Notes under the pieces: generated by a model
What the model saw: the letters and a program-made list of their open reading frames with translations, nothing else
Database searches by the model: none
Told to the model about the DNA's origin: nothing
Made by a program: the position numbers and the translations under genes
Assembly (NCBI GenBank): GCA_017849615.1
Contig: JAFIGS010000031.1
Span: 53,640 to 117,639 of the forward strand
DNA from: Pseudolabrys sp.
GTDB lineage: Bacteria > Pseudomonadota > Alphaproteobacteria > Rhizobiales > Xanthobacteraceae
DNA length: 64,000 nucleotides
Direction of reading: 5' to 3'
In this document: one piece after another, positions 58,226 to 64,000 of the stretch
Layout of the letters: every line of letters begins with the position of its first letter
Position numbering within the stretch: position 1 is the first letter of the stretch

Positions 58226-59023
58226 TCAACTCCGCGCTTCGTCCATGCCGTCGCCGTCCGGCTGCAAAATCGTTTCCGACAGGAGGGTCGCCGCCCGGAG
58301 CAGAGGCTCACGAAAACGCTCGAGCTCCACGAAGCTCACCCGCGCCGCCGGCACCGAGACGCCCAGGCAAGCGATCAGCGTACCGTCCGGCGCAGTGATC
58401 GGCACAGCGCAGCCGACGACGCCGTTCACATACTCTTCGTTCGTGCGTGCCCAGCCTTCCGACCGCGTTTTGACCAGAACGTCCAGCAAAGCATCCGGAT
58501 CGGTGATCGTCCTCTCGGTGTGCTTCTCCATGCGCAAGGTGCGAACGAGCTTCTCACGCACCTTCACCGGAAGCCTGCTCATGTAGATCTTTCCGGTCGA
58601 TGTGCAGTAAAGCGGGGCGGTATGACCGGGATCGAACTGAAGGCCCTGAGGCACCGTCACGCGCACGCTATCGACATAAGCGACGGCGCTGTCGCGCACG
58701 ATACCGATCTCACATTGCTCACCGATTTCCGCCGCCACGTTCTGCAGCACGGCATGACGCCGCGAGGTCCGGAAGGCGGACCCGATGGTCCTTCCTGCCA
58801 ATGTCACCAGCACGTTCCCGACGACGTAACGTTTGGTTCCGAGCGCCCGTTGAAGAAGACCGCGCGCTTCCAGATTTCCGATCAGCCTGTGGGCCGTTGG
58901 CAGCGGCAAATCCAAATTCTTGGCGATCTCGGCCGCCGTAACGGCTTTCAACTGACCAGCGACGTATTCCAGTATCGAGAATACGCGGTCGAGCGGCCCA
59001 TCTTGATTGGATTGCGGGCTCAC
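58226..59023 (-). CDS. IclR family transcriptional regulator
   Basis: 265 residues. The GTG at 59023, with GAGG 5 bases upstream, is preferred to the GTG at 59029. The N-terminal winged helix has LDRVFSILEYVAGQLKAVTA and KNLDLPLPTAHRLIGNLEARGLL. The effector domain has PLYCTSTGKIYMSRLP near residue 140 and NGVVGCAVPITAPDGTLIACLGVSVP near 200. It presumably controls the PLP enzyme and transporter genes downstream on the same strand. It starts within 8 bases of the rlmE stop, so read-through from rlmE is possible. Confidence 0.93.
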   Translation of the reverse strand: MSPQSNQDGPLDRVFSILEYVAGQLKAVTAAEIAKNLDLPLPTAHRLIGNLEARGLLQRALGTKRYVVGNVLVTLAGRTIGSAFRTSRRHAVLQNVAAEIGEQCEIGIVRDSAVAYVDSVRVTVPQGLQFDPGHTAPLYCTSTGKIYMSRLPVKVREKLVRTLRMEKHTERTITDPDALLDVLVKTRSEGWARTNEEYVNGVVGCAVPITAPDGTLIACLGVSVPAARVSFVELERFREPLLRAATLLSETILQPDGDGMDEARS

Positions 59024-59030
59024 GGCCACC

Positions 59031-59726
59031 TCACGATCGGCTTTCCTTCCCGCCCCTGAATCCCGTCGCCAGCAGATATAATTCTGCCGAGTCCGAGCGG
59101 CTCGCCGGCGGCTTGATGTGCTGCACCTTGGCGAAGTCCTTCTTCAGGATCGCCAGCAACTGCCCTTCGAGCCCGCCCTGGATCACCTTGGCGAGGAACG
59201 CGCCGCCCGGCGCCAACACCTCGCGGGCGAACTCCGCCGCCGCCTCGACCAGCGCCACGATCTTGATCTGGTCGGTCTTGCGATGGCCGGTGGCGTTGGC
59301 CGCCATGTCCGAGAGCACGACATCGGCCGGCCCGCCCAGCATCTCTTTGAGCAGGTCCGGCGCGCCGGGATCGAGAAAGTCGAACACGCGGAAATCGACG
59401 CCGGTAATCGGCTCGATGTCGAGCAGGTCGATGCCGATCACCTTGCCCTGCGGCCCCACGCGCTTGACCGCCACCTGCGACCAGCCGCCCGGCGCCGCGC
59501 CGAGATCCACCACGCGCGCGCCCTTCTTGAGAAAGTGCGCCTTGTCGTCGATCTCGATCAGCTTGTAGGCGGCGCGCGAGCGCATGCCTTCGCGTTTGGC
59601 CCGCGCGACGTAAGGGTCGTTGAGCTGGCGCTGCAGCCACATGGTCGACGAGTTGCTGCGCTTGCGCGCGGTCTTCACCCGCACCTTGAGGTCACGCGCG
59701 CCGCCGCTCGATGGTTTCTTGGTCAT
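59031..59726 (-). CDS. rlmE: 23S rRNA (uridine-2552-2'-O)-methyltransferase RlmE
   Basis: 231 residues, RrmJ/FtsJ type; it methylates U2552 in the A loop of the large subunit. It has [20 protein letters not shown] (Lys of the K-D-K-E tetrad) near residue 50, [20 protein letters not shown] (SAM motif I), [15 protein letters not shown] (Asp), [12 protein letters not shown] (Lys) and [13 protein letters not shown] (Glu). The N-terminal basic extension is usual for alphaproteobacteria. It is downstream of the Ppx/GppA gene, separated by a repeat. Confidence 0.96.
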   Translation of the reverse strand: MTKKPSSGGARDLKVRVKTARKRSNSSTMWLQRQLNDPYVARAKREGMRSRAAYKLIEIDDKAHFLKKGARVVDLGAAPGGWSQVAVKRVGPQGKVIGIDLLDIEPITGVDFRVFDFLDPGAPDLLKEMLGGPADVVLSDMAANATGHRKTDQIKIVALVEAAAEFAREVLAPGGAFLAKVIQGGLEGQLLAILKKDFAKVQHIKPPASRSDSAELYLLATGFRGGKESRS

Positions 59727-59739
59727 TCAATATCCATTC

Positions 59740-59880
59740 GTCATTCCGGGGCGCGAGCCATAAGCGCGTCTACGCGCGTCTTCGACGCGCTATGGCGCGC
59801 GAACCCGGAATCCAGACGAGGGCTTATACATCAATTGCTGGATTCCGGATCGCCGCTAAAGCGGCGTCCGGAATGACGGT
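59740..59880. repeat. intergenic double palindrome, 'GGAATGACGG' family
   Basis: GTCATTCCGGGGCGCG begins it and CGTCCGGAATGACGG ends it. Inside, GCGCGAACCCGGAATCCAG closes the first hairpin and CTGGATTCCGGATCGCCGC opens the second. A 98-base copy of the same layout lies at 63598-63696, and a half copy at 3786-3848. It sits between rlmE and the phosphatase gene. Confidence 0.7.
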
Positions 59881-59888
59881 AAAACACG

Positions 59889-60968
59889 CTACTGCGCCGC
59901 CGCCTGCCCGGCCCAGACGCCGTCGGCGCGCATCATCTGCACCAGCATGCCCTCGCGCAGGCCGCGATCGGCGACGCGCAGGCGCGGACACGGGAAGGCG
60001 CGGCGGATCGCCTCGAGAATGGCGCAGCCCGCCAGCACCAGATCGGCGCGGTCGGCGCCGATGCAGGGCGAGGCCACCCGCTCGGCATAGGACATCGCCA
60101 GCAGCCGCTCGAGCACCGCGTCGATCTCGCCGGCGCCGAGCCAGCAGCCGTCGATGCGGTTGCGGTCGTAGCGCTTGAGATCGAGATGCACGCCGGCGAT
60201 CGTCGTCACCGTGCCGGAGGTGCCGAGCATGTGGACGTCGCCGAGATTGGCGCCGCCGGCTCCGGGGCCATGCGCCTGAGCGAAAGGCTCGATCAGCGCG
60301 GCGATCTCCTGCACCATGTTTTCATAGGTCTGCCGCGACACATGATGGCCGCCGTGACGCTCGGCGAGCGTCACCACGCCGTGCGGCAGCGACACCCAGC
60401 CCTCGATTCGCGGCGGCGGCGGCCCGCGGCCGTCGGGCGGCGAGCGGCCGAGCCGCACCAGTTCGGACGAGCCGCCGCCGATATCGAACAGCACCACGCC
60501 CTCGGCATCGGGATCGATCAGCGGCGTGCAGCTCGTCGCCGCCAGTTCGGCCTCGGTCTCGCGGTCGATGACTTCCAGCTCCAGCCCGAGCAGGTCGGCG
60601 ACGCGGCCGCGGAACTCCAGCCCGTTGGCGGCGGCGCGGCAAGCTTCGGTCGCCACCAGGCGGGCGCGGGTGACGCCGCGGTTGCGCATCTTGTTGCGGC
60701 AGATTTCCAGCGCCTCGAGCGAGCGGCCGATCGCCGCCTCGCTGAGCCGGCCCGAGGCGGAAATGCCCTCGCCGAGCCGGACGATGCGGGAAAAGGCGTC
60801 GATGACGCGGAAGCTGTCGCCGTTCGGACGGGCCACCAGCAGGCGGCAGTTATTGGTGCCCAGATCGAGCGCGGCATAAGTCGGCCCGCCACGATCGCTG
60901 CCGTTCACAGCCTCGCGTTCACCCTCTCCGCGTCCTGGCGACCGCCGACTCCACCGCGGCGGCTCCAT
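59889..60968 (-). CDS. Ppx/GppA family phosphatase
   Basis: 359 residues from the ATG at 60968; the GTG at 60908 is a second possibility because the family fold begins just after it. The fold is sugar-kinase/HSP70-like with YAALDLGTNNCRLLVARP (phosphate 1 loop), EACRAAANGLEFRGRV, FDIGGGSSELVRLGRSP (phosphate 2) and HMLGTSGTVTTIAGVHLDLK (adenosine loop). It acts as an exopolyphosphatase and/or pppGpp phosphatase. It lacks the C-terminal HD domain of long Ppx proteins. rlmE follows it, a common order in related bacteria. Confidence 0.92.
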   Translation of the reverse strand: MEPPRWSRRSPGRGEGEREAVNGSDRGGPTYAALDLGTNNCRLLVARPNGDSFRVIDAFSRIVRLGEGISASGRLSEAAIGRSLEALEICRNKMRNRGVTRARLVATEACRAAANGLEFRGRVADLLGLELEVIDRETEAELAATSCTPLIDPDAEGVVLFDIGGGSSELVRLGRSPPDGRGPPPPRIEGWVSLPHGVVTLAERHGGHHVSRQTYENMVQEIAALIEPFAQAHGPGAGGANLGDVHMLGTSGTVTTIAGVHLDLKRYDRNRIDGCWLGAGEIDAVLERLLAMSYAERVASPCIGADRADLVLAGCAILEAIRRAFPCPRLRVADRGLREGMLVQMMRADGVWAGQAAAQ

Positions 60969-61227
60969 CGCAGGGGACGGCCGGCCAACAGCGGGGTCGA
61001 GGCCTGGGTCATCCCCGGCCCCGCCGCTCATAGCGTTTCAACCTCTCAGCCGTCCCCCCGCGGGCCTGAACCGGCGGGCGCGGCGCTGTTTCACTGTCCG
61101 TAAAAGTGTAACAGCGTCAGTGGGACACGCAACCCTCGGTCCCGAAAGGCAAGGTTGTCCGGCGGGGCCCGGTAGACTATCTCAGCACGGCACCCCTGCC
61201 CCGGATTCCAGCCCGAAAAGCGCGCCC

Positions 61228-63588
61228 ATGGACGACAGAACGACCGAGACCGCCCTTTCCTTGACCAAATTCGGCATCGGCCAGCCGGTCACCCGCAAGG
61301 AGGACCCGATCCTCGTCCAGGGCCAGGGCCGCTACAACGACGACATCAACCTGCCCAAGCAGGCCCATGCCTGGCTGGTGCGCTCATCGGAGCCGCACGG
61401 CATCATCCGCGGCATCGACACCGAGGCCGCCAAGGGCATGCCCGGCGTGCTCGCGGTGCTGACCGGCGACGACCTCAAGGACTACAACGGCCTCAAGTGC
61501 TATCTGCCGATCAAGAGCCGCGACGGCTCGGGCATCAAGCATGTGCCGCGGCCGGCGCTTGCCAGCGACAAGGTGCGCTTCGTCGGCGATCCGGTCGCCT
61601 GCGTCATCGCCGAGACCGTCGCCCAGGCCAAGGACGCCGCCGAGTCGGTCGCGCTCGACATCGAGCCCTTGCCTGCCGTCACCTCGGCGCGCGAAGCCGC
61701 CAAAGCCGGCGCGCCGCTCATCTATGACGACATCCCGAACAACATCGCGCTCGACTTCCAGCACGGCGAACCGGAGAAGGTCGCGGAGGCGCTGAAGAAC
61801 GCGGCGCATGTCGTGCGCCTGCCGCTGATCAACCAGCGCATCCTGGTCGCCGCCATGGAGCCGCGCTCGGCGATCGGCGACTACGACGCCAGGAACGATC
61901 ACTGGACCTTGCACTCCTCGAGCCAGGGCGTCTTCGGCATGAAGAACCTGCTCAAGGACATCCTCAAGGCTCCGGCCGAGAAAGTCCGCATCCTCACCGG
62001 CAATGTCGGCGGCTCCTTCGGCATGAAGGCGACGCCCTATCCGGAGTATGTCTGCATCCTGCACGCCTCGAAGATGCTCGGGCGCCCGGTGAAGTGGACC
62101 GACGACCGCTCCGGCTCTTTCGTCTCCGACCATCAGGGCCGCGACTACGACATGACGGTCGAGGTCGGCTTCGACAAGGAAGGCCACATCCAGGCGCTGC
62201 GCCTGACCGGCTACGGCAATCTCGGCGCCTGGTGCGCCAATTTCGGCCCGCTGCTGCCGACCATCAACGTCACCAAGAACATCATCGGCATGTACAAGAC
62301 GCCGCTGCTCGAGGTCTCGACGCAGTGCGTCTATTCCAACACGACGATCGTCTCCGCCTATCGCGGCGCCGGCCGCCCGGAAGGCGCGCTGTCCATCGAA
62401 CGCTGCATGGACATCGCCGCCGTCGAGCTCGGCATCGACCGCTTCGAATTGCGCCGCCGCAACTTCATCAAGCCGAAGGAGATGCCGTTCGCGACGCCCG
62501 CCGGCACGACCTATGACTGCGGCGACTTCCCCGGCCTGTTCAAGCAGGCGCTCGACGTTGCCGACGTCAAGGGCTTCGCCGCGCGCAAGCGCGCCTCAAA
62601 AAAAGCCGGCAAGCTGCGCGGCCTCGGCGTCGCCTGTTATGTCGAGACCACGGCGCAGAACACCCAGGAGATGGGCGGCATCCGCTTCAACGCCGACGGC
62701 ACCGTGACCATCGTCACCGGCACGCTCGATTACGGCCAGGGCCACGCCTCGGCCTTCGCGCAGGTGCTCAGCGCCAAGCTCGGCATTCCGTTCGACAAGA
62801 TCACGCTGCTGCAGGGCGACAGCGACCAGCTCGTCGCCGGCGGCGGCTCGGGCGGCTCGCGCTCGGCGATGCTCTCCGGCACCGCGATCGCGCAGGCGTC
62901 CGACAAGGTGATCGAGAACGGCAAGCAGATCGCCGCTCACGTGCTCGAAGCCTCGGCGAGCGACATCGAGTTCAAGGCCGGCACTTTCACCATCGCCGGC
63001 ACCGACCGCTCGGTTGGCATCATGGAGCTGGCGGCGCAATTGCGCGGCGGCCTCAAGCTGCCGGAAGGCGCGCCGACGACGCTCGATATCAGCCACGTCA
63101 CCGAAGCGGTGCCCGGCACCTATCCGAACGGCGTGCATGTCGTCGAGGTCGAGATCGAGACCGACACCGGCCTCACGCGCGTGGTGAAGTACAATGCCGT
63201 CAACGATTTCGGCACCGTGCTCAACCCGACGCTGGTCGAAGGCCAGGTCCAGGGCGGCATCGTGCAGGGTCTCGGCCAGGTGCTGCTCGAAGGCGTCGTC
63301 TATGACGACGCCGGCCAGCTCGTCACCGGCTCGTTCATGGACTACGCCATGCCGCGCGCCCATGACGCGCCGATGATCGCGGTCGATAACCGCCCGGTGC
63401 CGACCAAGACCAACCCGCTTGGAGCCAAGGGCTGCGGCGAAGCGGGCACCTCGGGCGGCCTGCCCGCGGTCGCCAACGCGGTGATCGACGCGCTGTCGGA
63501 ATTCGGCATCAAGCATCTCGAAATGCCGATGACGGCGTCGAAGATCTGGGAAGCCATCGAGAAGGCGAAGAAAACCAAGGCGGCGTGA
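61228..63588 (+). CDS. molybdenum hydroxylase large subunit, form II CoxL-like
   Basis: 786 residues, xanthine dehydrogenase family molybdopterin-binding subunit. It has GIGQPVTRKEDPILVQGQGR near residue 14 and GNVGGSFGMKATPYPEYVC near 257. The active-site loop VSAYRGAGRPEGALSIERC near 390 contains AYRGAGR, the signature of form II rather than form I (AYXCSFR) carbon monoxide dehydrogenases. The catalytic Glu is in GAKGCGEAGTSGG near residue 735. No CoxM, CoxS or XdhC is beside it, so partner subunits must be elsewhere. True substrate unknown. The ATG at 61228 is chosen. Confidence 0.93.
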   Translation: MDDRTTETALSLTKFGIGQPVTRKEDPILVQGQGRYNDDINLPKQAHAWLVRSSEPHGIIRGIDTEAAKGMPGVLAVLTGDDLKDYNGLKCYLPIKSRDGSGIKHVPRPALASDKVRFVGDPVACVIAETVAQAKDAAESVALDIEPLPAVTSAREAAKAGAPLIYDDIPNNIALDFQHGEPEKVAEALKNAAHVVRLPLINQRILVAAMEPRSAIGDYDARNDHWTLHSSSQGVFGMKNLLKDILKAPAEKVRILTGNVGGSFGMKATPYPEYVCILHASKMLGRPVKWTDDRSGSFVSDHQGRDYDMTVEVGFDKEGHIQALRLTGYGNLGAWCANFGPLLPTINVTKNIIGMYKTPLLEVSTQCVYSNTTIVSAYRGAGRPEGALSIERCMDIAAVELGIDRFELRRRNFIKPKEMPFATPAGTTYDCGDFPGLFKQALDVADVKGFAARKRASKKAGKLRGLGVACYVETTAQNTQEMGGIRFNADGTVTIVTGTLDYGQGHASAFAQVLSAKLGIPFDKITLLQGDSDQLVAGGGSGGSRSAMLSGTAIAQASDKVIENGKQIAAHVLEASASDIEFKAGTFTIAGTDRSVGIMELAAQLRGGLKLPEGAPTTLDISHVTEAVPGTYPNGVHVVEVEIETDTGLTRVVKYNAVNDFGTVLNPTLVEGQVQGGIVQGLGQVLLEGVVYDDAGQLVTGSFMDYAMPRAHDAPMIAVDNRPVPTKTNPLGAKGCGEAGTSGGLPAVANAVIDALSEFGIKHLEMPMTASKIWEAIEKAKKTKAA

Positions 63589-63597
63589 AGCACTTCT

Positions 63598-63696
63598 GCC
63601 ATTCCGGGGCGCGCCGAAGGCGCGAACCCGGAATCCGGCCATACACGAATACGCCTCTGGATTCCGGATCGCCGCTGCGCGGCGTCCGGAATGACG
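63598..63696. repeat. intergenic double palindrome, 'GGAATGACGG' family
   Basis: CATTCCGGGGCGCGCC...GGCGCGAACCCGGAAT forms the first hairpin and ATTCCGGATCGCCGC-TGC-GCGGCGTCCGGAAT the second, ending GGAATGACGGCG. It is nearly identical in plan to 59740-59880 with a shorter centre. Confidence 0.7.
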
Positions 63697-63807
63697 GCGC
63701 CCAACCGGCCTCATCCTGAGGTGCGAGCGCGCGTTCCAAGGGCTCGGACCTCCCCCGCCCGCAGGCGCTGCCGCCGGCCAGTCGGAAAATATTATTTCCT
63801 AGGACTA

Positions 63808-63844
63808 TTGACTTTGCGTTCCACCTAGCCCTATATTCCCACCT
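63808..63844 (+). promoter_or_regulatory. sigma-70-like promoter at the right edge
   Basis: TTGACT (63808-63813), an 18-base spacer and TATATT (63832-63837). Predicted transcription starts near 63844, at the base of a strong RNA stem. No protein start is convincing within the window on this strand. Confidence 0.55.
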
Positions 63845-63846
63845 AT

Positions 63847-63899
63847 CCCGCCCCACCGACGAGGGGTGTCTGATCAGCGTCTCCAGATGCTGGGGCGGG
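63847..63899 (+). ncRNA. candidate structured leader or small RNA
   Basis: CCCGCCCCA (63847-63855) pairs perfectly with TGGGGCGGG (63891-63899), enclosing 35 bases that contain a smaller TCTG...CAGA stem. The stem begins about 3 bases after the predicted transcription start. The downstream bases to the window end hold no clear gene, so it could be a 5' leader of a gene outside the window or an independent RNA. Confidence 0.4.
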
Positions 63900-64000
63900 G
63901 AGCGGTGGCCGGGACGGGGCGTCGGAGATGCGGCGCAAATTCCCCTCCCGGCGGTCCAAGCCGCACGGTCCCGGCGCGCCGCCCGCGCGCCACTGGGCAA

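Overview
The window is a GC-rich, densely coded stretch of bacterial chromosome. Gene content and order point to an alphaproteobacterium of the Hyphomicrobiales (Rhizobiales), in the broad Bradyrhizobium/Xanthobacteraceae neighbourhood. The clues are the order dnaB-alr-radA-cvpA-purF-SDR, the TPR protein-lipoprotein-der run, the guaA/rsmB/guaB/ppx/rlmE neighbourhood, an SOS box of the alphaproteobacterial GTTC-N7-GTTC type, and several families of intergenic palindromes. The genus is an inference; no rRNA or tRNA gene was seen.

Layout. 1-12 kb: an exported cytochrome c (cut by the edge), cyclopropane fatty acid synthase, then a replication/repair/purine block (dnaB, alr, radA, cvpA, purF, SDR) interrupted by a GMC oxidoreductase and a small exported cysteine-rich protein. 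12-24.6 kb: der with an upstream lipoprotein and a YfgM-like TPR membrane protein, panB, an NnrU-like protein, a flavoprotein with a Bug-type solute-binding protein, prfC, an Rrf2/AhpD pair, a Tat-exported deaminase and dctA. 24.8-40.6 kb: an accessory region of short genes. It holds two ArsR-SRPBCC modules, VOC proteins, DUF899, GST, LOG, a DMT exporter, nhaA with a structured leader, and a TetR-controlled oxidoreductase pair. Broken genes are mixed in (alpha/beta hydrolase, LysR, RibD-like reductase, Rossmann oxidoreductase, a frameshifted lipoprotein).

40.6-51.8 kb: a decayed strip with an arginase remnant, then guaA, a membrane-anchored Pro/Ala/Lys-rich protein, rsmB, a two-gene locus that looks like a graspetide (ATP-grasp RiPP) system, a MAPEG protein, an exported epoxide-hydrolase-like enzyme, guaB and an MFS exporter. 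51.9-64 kb: a large exported TPR/coiled-coil protein, an amino-acid uptake and catabolism cluster (two permeases, binding protein, class V PLP enzyme, IclR regulator), rlmE, a Ppx/GppA phosphatase, a form-II CoxL-like molybdenum hydroxylase subunit, and a right-hand edge with intergenic repeats and a promoter feeding a strongly folded transcript.

The most promising undescribed system is at 45.5-46.9 kb: a 98-residue protein whose tail is crowded with Asp/Glu and Ser/Thr/Lys, 24 bases upstream of an MvdC/MvdD-like ATP-grasp enzyme. Next come the folded leader of nhaA, the two-operator, apparently leaderless promoter of the second arsR gene, the SOS box between radA and the cysteine-rich protein gene, and the palindromic operator of the tetR/NmrA pair.
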